Origin: Desulfobacteraceae bacterium
GTDB lineage: Bacteria; Desulfobacterota; Desulfobacteria; Desulfobacterales; Desulfosalsimonadaceae
Assembly (NCBI GenBank): GCA_003599885.1
Contig: QZKW01000022.1
Location: 1-64,000 of the forward strand
Length of the DNA: 64,000 nt
Reading direction: 5' to 3'
Shown here: piece by piece, positions 41,327 to 50,653 of the stretch
How positions within the stretch are numbered: the stretch's first letter is position 1
How the letters are laid out: each line of letters starts with the position of its first letter
The notes under the pieces: model-generated
Databases searched by the model: none
What the model saw: the letters and a program-made list of their open reading frames with translations, nothing else
What the model was told of the DNA's origin: nothing
Translations under genes and position numbers: made by a program

Positions 41327-42142
41327 TTAATGTGACTTATTGGTAACAGACCCTTCCTTCAAAAACGGCATAATCAACAATTGGATCAAAGACTTGTGCT
41401 TTCTAACATATCCCAGCCCGATGGTCATTCCGTCATGCCCGGCCCCCGGCTGGGCGGTATAGGTTCCGCACAACCGGTCCCACAGAGACAGGCAGAACCC
41501 GAAATTGGTGTTGGACTCTTTCATAATAACCGAATGATGGACCCGGTGCATATCCGGGGTGATAAGAATCCCGCGGATGAACCGGTCAGCCCCTGCCGGT
41601 ATGTAAATATTGGCGTGGTTGAACATGGCCGTGGCATTGAGCACAATTTCAAAGAGCAGCACCGCCCCCGGCGGAAACCCGAACGCGGCCACGGCAGTGA
41701 GTTTTATGAACAAAGAAATAATAATTTCAACAGGATGAAACCGGATGGCCGTGGTTACGTCAATGTCTAAATCCGAATGATGCACCTGGTGCAGCCGCCA
41801 CAGCACTGGCACAAAATGAAACAGAATGTGTTGCAGGTAAATGATAAAATCAAGAATAACGAGGGCTGCGATCCATTCGGCCCAGACCGGCGGGTTGATC
41901 TGGCTGAACAGGCCCATTCCTCTGGATTGGGTATAGGCGGCAAACGACACCGGCAGCATGATGACGCCGGATTGCAGCAAAAGGTTGCTGATCGCCACCA
42001 TCCCCAGATTGTTCAGCCATCGTTTGAATGTGGAATCCACACGTTTTTTTCGCTTAAACCCATATTCCCACGCACCCATCCACACGAGCATGCCGAAAAA
42101 GCTTGCCATGCGAAGGGTTTTTTCATTGAAAACGGTTTCCAT
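41327..42142 (-). CDS. Sterol desaturase / fatty acid hydroxylase superfamily protein
   Basis: 271 residues from the ATG at 42142 (an in-frame TTG six bases earlier is possible). Membrane helices flank the histidine boxes: HILFHFVPVLWRLHQVHHSD, then FNHANIYIP and MHRVHHSVIMKESNTNFGFC. These bind a di-iron centre in enzymes that hydroxylate or desaturate lipids. Function in an anaerobe is uncertain because the family uses O2. It lies nine bases downstream of the heptulosonate synthase on the same strand. Confidence 0.88.
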   Translation of the reverse strand: METVFNEKTLRMASFFGMLVWMGAWEYGFKRKKRVDSTFKRWLNNLGMVAISNLLLQSGVIMLPVSFAAYTQSRGMGLFSQINPPVWAEWIAALVILDFIIYLQHILFHFVPVLWRLHQVHHSDLDIDVTTAIRFHPVEIIISLFIKLTAVAAFGFPPGAVLLFEIVLNATAMFNHANIYIPAGADRFIRGILITPDMHRVHHSVIMKESNTNFGFCLSLWDRLCGTYTAQPGAGHDGMTIGLGYVRKHKSLIQLLIMPFLKEGSVTNKSH

Positions 42143-42151
42143 GGGCAAACT

Positions 42152-42952
42152 CTAATTTTCCCTTAAGATTTCCATCGCTTCTTCCGCTGTCTTGTTTTCG
42201 TGGACAATGGCGCAGGCGGCTTTGACAAACAATGCGGGATTTTTGTGCTGAAACGCATTGCGGCCGATGGACACCCCTTTGCCCCCCGCCAGCATGGCCC
42301 CTTCAATGGACTTGAACATCTCGATGTCGCTGAGCTTGCTGCCCCCGGCAATCAGGATTGGCGCGGGGCAGCCTTCCACGACCTCCCGGAAAGATTCCGG
42401 ATCACCGGTATACACAGTTTTAATATAATCCGCGCCAAGGTCCGCCCCCATCCGCGCAGCCAGTTTCACGGCTTCCAGGTCTTTTTCATCTTCTATCAGC
42501 GGACCTCTGGGATACATCATGGCAAACAGCGGCATGCCCCAGTAATTGCAGTCCACCACGACCTTTCCGAAATCGCTGAGCATTTCCGCTTCATATTCGT
42601 CACCCACATTGATGTGGATGGAAACGCCGTCAGCGCCGACCCGGAGGGCGTTTTCCACCGTGTTGACGAGGACTTTCTTGTTGGGTTTTGGGGACAGCAT
42701 GCTGGAGGCCGACAGATGAAGGATCAGCCCGATATCCCGGCCATAGGTCCGATGCCCGTGCTTAGGCAAACCAAGGTGACCGATCACCGCATTGGCGCCG
42801 CCTTCGGCAACCTGGTTCACCGCTTTTGTCAGATCCACCAGGCCCTTGATGGGACCAACAGTCACCCCATGATCCATGGGAACAATGACTGCTTTGCCGG
42901 TTTTTCTGTCAACGATTCGCTCCATCCTTACGGCTTTGCCACTGGTAAACAT
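42152..42952 (-). CDS. 2-amino-3,7-dideoxy-D-threo-hept-6-ulosonate synthase / class I aldolase family (COG1830)
   Basis: 266 residues. The start GKAVIVPMDHGVTVGPIKGL and the Schiff-base lysine region GADYIKTVYTGDPESFREVV match the DeoC/FbaB-type class I aldolases, and GGKGVSIGRNAFQHKNPALF ends the barrel. In methanogens and many Desulfobacterota this protein makes the ADH precursor of aromatic amino acids; fructose-bisphosphate aldolase activity is the alternative. GGGAGG precedes the start. Confidence 0.85.
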   Translation of the reverse strand: MFTSGKAVRMERIVDRKTGKAVIVPMDHGVTVGPIKGLVDLTKAVNQVAEGGANAVIGHLGLPKHGHRTYGRDIGLILHLSASSMLSPKPNKKVLVNTVENALRVGADGVSIHINVGDEYEAEMLSDFGKVVVDCNYWGMPLFAMMYPRGPLIEDEKDLEAVKLAARMGADLGADYIKTVYTGDPESFREVVEGCPAPILIAGGSKLSDIEMFKSIEGAMLAGGKGVSIGRNAFQHKNPALFVKAACAIVHENKTAEEAMEILREN

Positions 42953-43233
42953 TGGATCCTCCCTTGCATGTCACGAAAAAAAGAAACGGCTGTCAAAATT
43001 TCGGATTATCGACTATGATGTTACAAATAAGCCGGAATTTCAGTGGGATGTCAAGAAGTAACAAAATCACTGAAAAACAACCGGAAAATGCTGCCGCTGG
43101 ATGAAGCCTTTCCCTGTGAACAGGCTTCCCGGTTGTTTGTATCAATAACTTGTGTTATTCATTCAATCCATGACTTCAGACGTTTTCAATTTCCAATTTT
43201 CGACTTCCAAAAAACCGGGGGAAAGGAACGGGA

Positions 43234-45156
43234 TTGTTTAAAAAAGCCTCCTTTTCATTCGCCAAATGGCCCCATTTTCTGGCGCTCCTGCTGCTCATTG
43301 CTGCCGGGACACTGGTCTATTCCAACACCTTCCGGTCGCCGTTTGTGTATGATGACATTAATTTCATCACCCGCAACGACCCCCATGTTCACATGACTGA
43401 TTTTTCCTGGGCGGCCATCAAAGAAGCCGCTCTGGAGGGAAGCCCCCGGCACCGGTATCTGCCCAACATCAGTTTTGCCGTCAATTATTATTTTGGCCGG
43501 GAAAATCCCTTTGGGTATCATCTGGTCAATTTGGGTATTCACCTATTGACCGGGATCTTTTTGTTTTTTCTGTTTCTGGTGACGCTCCGAATTGACAGCG
43601 GTCAGGATAATCATCATCCGGAAAGTTCCGGGGCAGTCGTATCTGTTTCACCGGAATGGGTCGCATTTTTTGGGACGCTCCTCTGGCTGGTGCATCCGGT
43701 GCAGACCAATGCCGTGACCTATATGTGTCAGCGCATGACCAGTATGGCCGCCCTGTTTTTTGTCCTGTCCCTGCTGCTCTATGTGAAGGGGCGGATGGTT
43801 TACCGGAAAAATTGTTTCAAGTCATCGGTTGTTTTTTTTGCAGGATGCGTGATTTCCGGTATCTGCGCCGTGGCCAGCAAAGAAAACGCCGGCACCCTGC
43901 CCATCTTCATCCTTCTTTTTGAATGGTTTTTCTTTCAGAATTTCAGTGGCTTGCGATCAGCTCGAAGCCGCATCGGGGTTTCTCTCGGCTTGATCCTTTT
44001 TATTGGCATTTCCGTTCATTTTTTAGGCGATGAACCCATCCGCAGAATCCTTGCAAGCTACTCCCGGCGGGACTTCACCCTTTCCCAGCGCGTGATGACG
44101 GAATTCCGGGTGGTGGTGTATTATCTCTCCCTGCTGGTTTTTCCCCATCCCCGGCGCCTGATTCTGGACCACGACTATCCGCTGTCCCATTCTCTGATGA
44201 CCCCGATCTCCACGATTTTCAGTCTGGCGGCCATTGCCGGACTGATGCTTGCGGCGGTGATTTCGGCCCGAAAGCACCGACTGGCGTCGTTTGCCATCCT
44301 CTGGTATCTGGGTAATCTGGTTATTGAATCATCGGTCATCGGCATTGAAATCATCTACGAGCACCGGATGTATCTCCCGGCCATGTTCCTTTATCTGCTG
44401 TTTTCTCAAATGGTTTTTCATGCATTCCGTGAAAAACGGGCGGCGGCGGGCGTGCTCATGGCGGCGGCCCTGGTTCTGGGAGGATGGGCGCATCAGCGGA
44501 ACATCATCTGGCAAACCGATATTTCCTTCTGGACGGACAGTGTTCAGAAAGCGCCCGGCAAGGCCCGGCCCTGGCAGAATCTGGCCTATTCCCTGCAGGC
44601 TGCCGGGAAACACACTCTGGCCATCGACAATTACCTGAAATCACTGGCTATCGCGCCCCATCCGGTGGCGTACTTCAATGTGGGGCTGTGTTATGAAAAT
44701 GCCGGGTATTATATGGATGCGGCGGAGGCATACGCCAGTGCCCTGAAAATGAAATATAATACCCCGCAGGTTCACAGCAGCCTCGCCGTGGCGCTGACCA
44801 ATATCGGCGAATTCCGGGCAGCCCAGGCCCATTTTGAACAGGCGTACCGGATGAATCCCTCCGATTCAGGGGCCGGAATGGGCGTGCAGGTATTGCAGGA
44901 CTTTTTGGACCAGTGTCGTGAACCGGAGGTCTGCCTTCAGCAAAGCATCCGGCAAAAACCGGAGAATGCCGAATTGCGGTTTAAACTGGGGATGGTTTAC
45001 GAAAAACAGGGACGCCCGGACGACGCCATAGCCGAATATAAAATCGTGAGGGGCATGATCGGAGAAACTGATCGGAGATTATATGAACTGGTCAGGACGC
45101 GCATGGAAAATCTCCAAGGCTCCCGGTATTATCCGAATCTGAAAAGAAGTGATTGA
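43234..45156 (+). CDS. Polytopic membrane protein with TPR repeats (TMTC/O-mannosyltransferase-like layout)
   Basis: 640 residues from a TTG at 43234 (GGAAAGG upstream). About 11 membrane helices follow a luminal-type loop with FRSPFVYDDINFITRNDPHV, near the N-terminus, the Asp-Asp motif of GT-C glycosyltransferases and TMTC proteins. Residues from about 430 form TPR repeats (KARPWQNLAYSLQAAGKHTL, LAIAPHPVAYFNVGLCYENA, VHSSLAVALTNIGEFRAAQA, AELRFKLGMVYEKQGRPDDA). It may glycosylate proteins or lipids from a polyprenyl donor. The substrate is unknown. Confidence 0.8.
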   Translation: MFKKASFSFAKWPHFLALLLLIAAGTLVYSNTFRSPFVYDDINFITRNDPHVHMTDFSWAAIKEAALEGSPRHRYLPNISFAVNYYFGRENPFGYHLVNLGIHLLTGIFLFFLFLVTLRIDSGQDNHHPESSGAVVSVSPEWVAFFGTLLWLVHPVQTNAVTYMCQRMTSMAALFFVLSLLLYVKGRMVYRKNCFKSSVVFFAGCVISGICAVASKENAGTLPIFILLFEWFFFQNFSGLRSARSRIGVSLGLILFIGISVHFLGDEPIRRILASYSRRDFTLSQRVMTEFRVVVYYLSLLVFPHPRRLILDHDYPLSHSLMTPISTIFSLAAIAGLMLAAVISARKHRLASFAILWYLGNLVIESSVIGIEIIYEHRMYLPAMFLYLLFSQMVFHAFREKRAAAGVLMAAALVLGGWAHQRNIIWQTDISFWTDSVQKAPGKARPWQNLAYSLQAAGKHTLAIDNYLKSLAIAPHPVAYFNVGLCYENAGYYMDAAEAYASALKMKYNTPQVHSSLAVALTNIGEFRAAQAHFEQAYRMNPSDSGAGMGVQVLQDFLDQCREPEVCLQQSIRQKPENAELRFKLGMVYEKQGRPDDAIAEYKIVRGMIGETDRRLYELVRTRMENLQGSRYYPNLKRSD

Positions 45157-45246
45157 AAAATCATTTTATATCCTTTAAAGAACCGTATCGATAAGACCGA
45201 AGGAAACAGTCATTATAATAAACATAAAATTTAACAGGAGGACACC

Positions 45247-45348
45247 ATGGGAAAAGGCGATCAGCGAAGCAAACGGGGAAAAATCAACAGCGGCACTTAC
45301 GGGAAATCCCGCCCGAGAAAGAAAAAGCAAAAAGAAGCATCTAAATAA
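45247..45348 (+). CDS. Small ribosomal subunit protein bTHX
   Basis: A 33-residue basic peptide: MGKGDQRSKRGKINSGTYGK, then SRPRKKKQKEASK. The MGKGDxRxxRGKI...GxYGxxRP pattern is that of bacterial THX (S31-type), which sits in the head of the 30S subunit. The ribosome-binding site AGGAGG is five bases upstream. It is too short for routine gene calling. Confidence 0.88.
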   Translation: MGKGDQRSKRGKINSGTYGKSRPRKKKQKEASK

Positions 45349-45359
45349 ATATCAGCGCG

Positions 45360-46430
45360 TTAATCCCTGTTATGGGTATGGATATCCTGGCTGTCGCCGG
45401 AAGGGGCGGCCGGCGTTGATGGTTGCATGCATTCCGGACAGCTTAAAAAACAATCCACAACGGTTTCGTCAAATAACGACCCTCTGTTTGTGGTAATTGC
45501 ATTTAATGCTGTTTCCACCGGCAGGGCCGCCCGGTAAGGCCGGTGGGAACTCATGGCTTCCATTACATCGGCCACAGCGAGGATTTTAGCCTCCAGCAGA
45601 ATGTCCTTTCCTTTCAGTTTAAGGGGGTAACCGCTGCCGTCCACCCGCTCATGGTGTTGATGAACGATCTGCGCAATGGGCCAGGGGAAAGGAATCTGCT
45701 CTAAAATTTTAAACCCGATCGCCGGGTGGGTTTTGATCAGCTCCCATTCGGCTTTCAGCAGTTTACCCGGACGGTTCAGCAAGGAGACCGGCGTGCGGAT
45801 TTTGCCGATGTCGTGAAGGAGCCCGGATATTTTAATGGCTTCAATCTGGTCCGCCGGAAGCCCCATGTTTTTCCCGATGGTACACGCAAATTCAGCCACT
45901 CGATGCTGATGACCGGCGGTATACGGGTCACGGCTTTCTGCCATCAGCGCCATGCCACCGACCGTGGCGGTGAACATTTCATGAAGCTGGGCGGTTTTGT
46001 TTCGCACCTGATCTTCAAGAATCTGGTTTTGCCGGTTTAACGCTTCTTTCATTTTTTTCAGCGACATGTGGGTCTGGACCCGCGCCTTTACTTCCGCAGC
46101 TTTAAAGGGCTTGGTGATGTAGTCCACGGCACCGACGTCAAACCCCTTCGCCACATACTGGGAGTCGCTCAACGCCGTGATGAAAATCACTTCAATTGCC
46201 TGGTATCTTGGATCGGATTTGAGTTTTACGCACACTTCAAACCCGTCGATCTCCGGCATCATCACATCCAGCAGGATGAGGTCCGGTTGATGGGTTTCAA
46301 GGTAGGCAAAGGCCTTGGCCCCGTTTTTGGCCACGCCAAACCGGTAGCCTCCTTTTAATATATCCAGCAGCAAATCAATATTGATGGGATTGTCATCCAC
46401 AATCAAAATAAGGGGATACGTGTTATTCAC
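45360..46430 (-). CDS. Response regulator with HD-GYP domain (c-di-GMP phosphodiesterase type)
   Basis: 356 residues. A receiver domain (LILIVDDNPINIDLLLDILK, phosphoacceptor Asp in DLILLDVMMPEIDGFEV) is joined by a helix to an HD-GYP domain: KISGLLHDIGKIRTPVSLLN and QIVHQHHERVDGSGYPLKLK. Both HD and GYP are present, as in active c-di-GMP hydrolases. Its start overlaps the stop of the hybrid kinase gene by four bases, so it is probably the kinase's output partner. Confidence 0.93.
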   Translation of the reverse strand: MNNTYPLILIVDDNPINIDLLLDILKGGYRFGVAKNGAKAFAYLETHQPDLILLDVMMPEIDGFEVCVKLKSDPRYQAIEVIFITALSDSQYVAKGFDVGAVDYITKPFKAAEVKARVQTHMSLKKMKEALNRQNQILEDQVRNKTAQLHEMFTATVGGMALMAESRDPYTAGHQHRVAEFACTIGKNMGLPADQIEAIKISGLLHDIGKIRTPVSLLNRPGKLLKAEWELIKTHPAIGFKILEQIPFPWPIAQIVHQHHERVDGSGYPLKLKGKDILLEAKILAVADVMEAMSSHRPYRAALPVETALNAITTNRGSLFDETVVDCFLSCPECMQPSTPAAPSGDSQDIHTHNRD

Positions 46431-49400
46431 CTTGTCTTCCCTTCCAAATGGGGTTCAGGCCGAATGAGATAGAGATTGAGATCCAGGCCCCACTGTTCCG
46501 CAGCCTGTAAGACAGCTTCCCTGGCATCATCATAGTCATATTCCCGGATTTTACGTTCAATCTGTTGCACTGCGGACCGGTCCGCATGCTGTTTTAGACT
46601 GTCAAAACATTCTGAAATTTTGACAGGGTCTGCTTTTTTCAGTGCATCCAAAAGATCATACAGCAGTGGCGCGATTTTTATCCTGTCCGGTTCGCCGCCG
46701 GGAGCAGCCCTGTTGGCCGTTTCCTGAACCGGAACCAGCGTATGAATGGAGGACAGCAGCCGGGTCAATCCGGCCTCCATATCCGCCAGCAGGCTATCGA
46801 GGGCCGCGACATCCATCTGGCCGGTTGTTGCATCCCGGCAAAGGCGCTCGATATTTTCAGATATTTCATTCACCTCACTGCCGCCGATATTGCCGCTGCT
46901 GCCTCTCAGGCTGTGCGCCAGGGCCTTCAGGTTTTCCCACTGCCCGGCTTTGGCTGCGGACCGCATGTGTTCGGCTGTGTGGCGGTTGTTGCCGGCAAAA
47001 AGAGACAGGATCTTTTTATAGGAAGCCCCGTCCATTCTCAGGTTTTCCATCGCCTCCCGGATCCTTAACCCCGGAAGCGCCTCTTCGTCTATGGTTTCCT
47101 CCGGCGGCATAGTCAAAGACAGGTGCTGCGCATCGGTCGTAAAACGTTCAGGAGCCGGGTCCGGCGATGGGGCAGTGGCTCCCGGATGCAGATGGCTCAC
47201 CAATACTTCAAACAGTTTTTCCTGACGGATGGGTTTGGGCACAAATCCGTTCATTCCTGCTGCGATACACTGCCGCTCATCGCTCATCATCACGGAGGCC
47301 GTCATGGCGATAATCGGCAGCGACTGAAATTGGGGCATTTCCCGGATTTTCCGGGTCGCCTCATATCCGTCCATGTTCGGCATCTGAATGTCCATAAGGG
47401 CTGCGTCAAAAGACTCTTCCGACAGGAGCTGAAGGGCTTCAATGCCGTCGGCGGCGATGCGGGCGTCAATACCGACAGACTTGAGTATTTCAACGGCGAT
47501 TTCCTGGTTCACCCGGTTGTCTTCCACAACCAGAATCCTTAATCCCTGCAACAGGGTTTTGTACCGGTCCCGCCGAAGAATGGCATCGGACCGGACCTTA
47601 TCTTTCCGGACAACCCGCTGGCCGAAAATATTCATCACCGAATTTAACAACGCTGAAGCAGTGACCGGTTTGGCGATGAATCCGTCAACGGCCGGATGTA
47701 CAGGATGCTGCGGAACCATATCCGAAATCGCGCTGGTCATTAATACAATGGGAACGCTTAAAAATAAATCATTGCGGATTTTCATGGCGGTTTCCTGCCC
47801 GTCCATGCCTTTCATTTTCATGTCGATAATGGCCAGGTCAATGGTTTTGTTCTGCTGCCGATATTCCCTCAGCATTGCGATGGCGGCTGTGCCGGTGTCA
47901 GCAGGGAATGAAGAAAATCCGAATGAGTGGATGATGGAAGAAAGGATCCGTCTGTTTTCCTCGCAGTCGTCAACAATAAGGATGCTTAATCCTTTTAGAT
48001 TTTCCGGCAAAACGAATGGCTCTCTTGCCAGGGAGATCGGCGGCAGCTGCATCCGGGTGGTGAAGATAAATTCAGATCCGACGCCGAACTCGCTGGTCAC
48101 GGATATCTGGCCGTTCATCAGTTCGGCCAGGCGCTGGCTGATGCACAACCCCAGGCCGGTCCCGCCGAATTTCCGGGTAATGGAGGTGTCTCCCTGGGTA
48201 AATGCCTGAAAGAGCAGGTCCCGCTGTTCCTTAGTCATCCCGATGCCGGTATCCTTTACGGAACAGACCAGCCGGACCGTCTGCTCATCAATGCTTTCGG
48301 AACTGATTTTAATGAGAATCATCCCTTCTTTTTCAGTGAATTTGACGGCATTTCCCAACAGATTGGTCAGCACCTGCTGAAACCTTAAGGAATCACCGAT
48401 GATGTCCAGGGGCGTTTCCGGACGGATATCCAGCAGGAGTTCGATGTTTTTTTCAGCCGCCGCCTCGGCAAAGAGGGTGATCACATTATTGACGGAGGAT
48501 TCCAGCCGGAAAGGATGGGGTTCCAGAATCAGTTTTCCCGCATCCATTTTTGAAAAATCAAGAATATCATTGATAATCCCTAAAAGCGCGTTGCCCGAAG
48601 AATGAATGATTTTTAAATAATATTCCACCTTGATGGGTGTTTTTTCAGAAAGCGCCAGCTCTGCGGCAGAAATAACCCCGTTCATGGGGGTCCGTATTTC
48701 ATGACTCATATTGGCGAGAAATTCGCTTTTGGCGTTGGACGCCTCATCCGCCACCCGGATGGCTGCCAGAAGTTCTTTATTGGCCTCCCGGAGCTCCGCC
48801 GTGCGATCCTCCACCCTTTTTTCCATTTGTTTATAGGCCTCTTTTAACTTATCTTCAGCCAGTTTCCGTTCCGTGATGTCTTCCACCAGTCCTTCGATAT
48901 AGAGAAGTTTGTCCACCTGGTTGCGAAATGAAATAGCCTGAAGGGAACCCCAGATCAACCGCCCGTCTTTTCGCTTCAACTGGCATTCAAAATGGTTCAC
49001 CTCGTCATTTTTCTGGAGCATTAAAAAAAACTGCTGCCGGTCCATTTCAGTGGCGAAAAGCTGCTTTCCGATGTCTTTTATGGATTCCACCATGTCCGCC
49101 GGCGAATCGTATCCCAGGATCGATGCCATGGAAGGATTGACGTCAATAAACCGGTTGTGGGGCCCGGCGCGGAAGATCCCTTCCTGGGCGTTTTCAAAAA
49201 TGCCCCGGTATTTTTTTTCACTATTGAGCATGGCGTTATACATGCGTTTCCGCTCTGACACCTCTGTTTGAAGCTTCAGATTGACCCGGTTGGTTTCCCT
49301 GGCCAGGTCCTGCGCTTTTTGGGCGGACGCTTCCGCCCGGTTTTTGGCCTCACTCAGATCCATGTCCCGCTGCTTGATCTGGTCCATCATGGTGTTGAAG

Positions 49401-50071
49401 GCGCTGATCAGCAGACCGATCTCGTCATCGCCTTTTTTTCTCACCCGGGTGGAATAATCCATATTGACCGCTGTGTGCCATGCCACCTTTGCCAGATTCA
49501 GAATGGGTTTTGATATGAATCGCTGGAGGGTCGTCAGCATAAAATACACGATGAAAAAGGATATAATAAGGACGAGAACGACATATCCAAGGTACCGCCA
49601 GATCATGGTGTACATTTCATCCAGGTCGGACGTGATCAGGACCGCACCGATGACTTCACCGTTAAGGGTGATCGGGGACGCCACTTGCAGGGAAGCAGTA
49701 GAAAACCGCGGGCCGTCGAAGGCAGGATATTCCGGCTGAAAATCAGTGGCGAGGGCGTCCCGGTTGTATCTGGCAAAGACCTCCTTTGAATTGTTGAAAA
49801 TATAGGCTGAAACGATGGAGCGTTTGGCTTGCAGGGCATTGAGGGTCTCGCGTGCGACGTCCGGATCATCAAAGGTCAGCGAGGCGGTTGTCCGGTCTGC
49901 GATAATAGTGGAAAGCGTTGTCAGCTCATGCGCCTGGGTATGCCTGAAATTTATCACTTCAAATACACCGAGGATACCGCAGGCGATCAGAAGGGCGATG
50001 CTGCTGATGATCATCACAATGATTCGAAGTTTATTGGTAATTGAAAAGTCTCTAAATGCAGGCATTGACAA
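46427..50071 (-). CDS. Hybrid sensor histidine kinase (CHASE8-HAMP-PAS-HisKA-HATPase-REC-REC-Hpt)
   Basis: 1214 residues. Order: membrane helix (about 13-40), periplasmic CHASE8-like domain (ADRTTASLTFDDPDVARETL), second helix (about 160-185), HAMP, coiled coil, PAS (about 290-410), HisKA with the phospho-His in SEFLANMSHEIRTPMNGVIS, HATPase (NLLGNAVKFTEKEG, DTGIGMTKEQRDLLFQAFTQ), two receiver domains (LSILIVDDCEENRR and ILVVEDNRVNQEIA, Asp in AALMDIQMPNMDGYEATRKI) and a C-terminal Hpt with LKALAHSLRGSSGNIGG. It is a full phosphorelay in one protein. It lies between a YfiR-like gene and an HD-GYP regulator on the same strand. Confidence 0.95.
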   Translation of the reverse strand: MSMPAFRDFSITNKLRIIVMIISSIALLIACGILGVFEVINFRHTQAHELTTLSTIIADRTTASLTFDDPDVARETLNALQAKRSIVSAYIFNNSKEVFARYNRDALATDFQPEYPAFDGPRFSTASLQVASPITLNGEVIGAVLITSDLDEMYTMIWRYLGYVVLVLIISFFIVYFMLTTLQRFISKPILNLAKVAWHTAVNMDYSTRVRKKGDDEIGLLISAFNTMMDQIKQRDMDLSEAKNRAEASAQKAQDLARETNRVNLKLQTEVSERKRMYNAMLNSEKKYRGIFENAQEGIFRAGPHNRFIDVNPSMASILGYDSPADMVESIKDIGKQLFATEMDRQQFFLMLQKNDEVNHFECQLKRKDGRLIWGSLQAISFRNQVDKLLYIEGLVEDITERKLAEDKLKEAYKQMEKRVEDRTAELREANKELLAAIRVADEASNAKSEFLANMSHEIRTPMNGVISAAELALSEKTPIKVEYYLKIIHSSGNALLGIINDILDFSKMDAGKLILEPHPFRLESSVNNVITLFAEAAAEKNIELLLDIRPETPLDIIGDSLRFQQVLTNLLGNAVKFTEKEGMILIKISSESIDEQTVRLVCSVKDTGIGMTKEQRDLLFQAFTQGDTSITRKFGGTGLGLCISQRLAELMNGQISVTSEFGVGSEFIFTTRMQLPPISLAREPFVLPENLKGLSILIVDDCEENRRILSSIIHSFGFSSFPADTGTAAIAMLREYRQQNKTIDLAIIDMKMKGMDGQETAMKIRNDLFLSVPIVLMTSAISDMVPQHPVHPAVDGFIAKPVTASALLNSVMNIFGQRVVRKDKVRSDAILRRDRYKTLLQGLRILVVEDNRVNQEIAVEILKSVGIDARIAADGIEALQLLSEESFDAALMDIQMPNMDGYEATRKIREMPQFQSLPIIAMTASVMMSDERQCIAAGMNGFVPKPIRQEKLFEVLVSHLHPGATAPSPDPAPERFTTDAQHLSLTMPPEETIDEEALPGLRIREAMENLRMDGASYKKILSLFAGNNRHTAEHMRSAAKAGQWENLKALAHSLRGSSGNIGGSEVNEISENIERLCRDATTGQMDVAALDSLLADMEAGLTRLLSSIHTLVPVQETANRAAPGGEPDRIKIAPLLYDLLDALKKADPVKISECFDSLKQHADRSAVQQIERKIREYDYDDAREAVLQAAEQWGLDLNLYLIRPEPHLEGKTR

Positions 50072-50080
50072 TTTGATTCC

Positions 50081-50644
50081 TTATTCGAAGACCGAAGCGA
50101 TTTCGATGAGCTTGGCGCTTATTTTCAGGTCCGATTTCACGGCTGCTGCTTTGTTGATCTCAAACCGGACATGTTTTTTATCCATATAAAACCGGATGAT
50201 GCCGCCTGAACGGAGGAAGTCTTCAGCCTCTCCAATGGTGAGGATGGGAAGCCCTTCCACTGCGTTCAATATCTGGCGGGTGCGCTGGATTTCGGATGCA
50301 CAGACAAACAGCATCTGGCACTGGGTCACCTGATTCAGGCTGTCGAAACGCCGGATGGAAAGGCGGTAATCGCCGATGGTTCTTCCTTCGAGAGGCTCCA
50401 GTGCCTGGCCGAAAGAATCTCGGCCGAAAATACCGATGATGATCCGCCCATTGGCCTGTTCAATGACGTGGTCCGGCCACTGGATAAATTTGATGAAATT
50501 CACCATCATGGCGCCTTTGATCTGGTCTTCCGTTCCTTCCAGGCAACGCCCGAAAGTTGCCGGAAACACCATTCCCGTCAGGATGACCGCAAGCATCATG
50601 AGTCTATGAATCGGGGACATGTTTATGTTCAGGGATCGCATCAT
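50081..50644 (-). CDS. YfiR family (DUF4154) periplasmic protein
   Basis: About 187 residues; an ATG at 50644 is preferred, with a TTG nine bases upstream as alternative. A signal-like hydrophobic segment (MLAVILTGMVFPATFGRCLE) is followed by the YfiR pattern QIKGAMMVNFIKFIQWPDHV, then IRRFDSLNQVTQCQMLFVCA and GLPILTIGEAEDFLRSGGII. In Pseudomonas, YfiR is a periplasmic inhibitor of a diguanylate cyclase. Here it is co-directional with a TonB receptor and a CHASE8 kinase, suggesting it feeds the kinase's periplasmic domain. That link is inference. Confidence 0.88.
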   Translation of the reverse strand: MMRSLNINMSPIHRLMMLAVILTGMVFPATFGRCLEGTEDQIKGAMMVNFIKFIQWPDHVIEQANGRIIIGIFGRDSFGQALEPLEGRTIGDYRLSIRRFDSLNQVTQCQMLFVCASEIQRTRQILNAVEGLPILTIGEAEDFLRSGGIIRFYMDKKHVRFEINKAAAVKSDLKISAKLIEIASVFE

Positions 50645-50653
50645 CAGCTTCAA

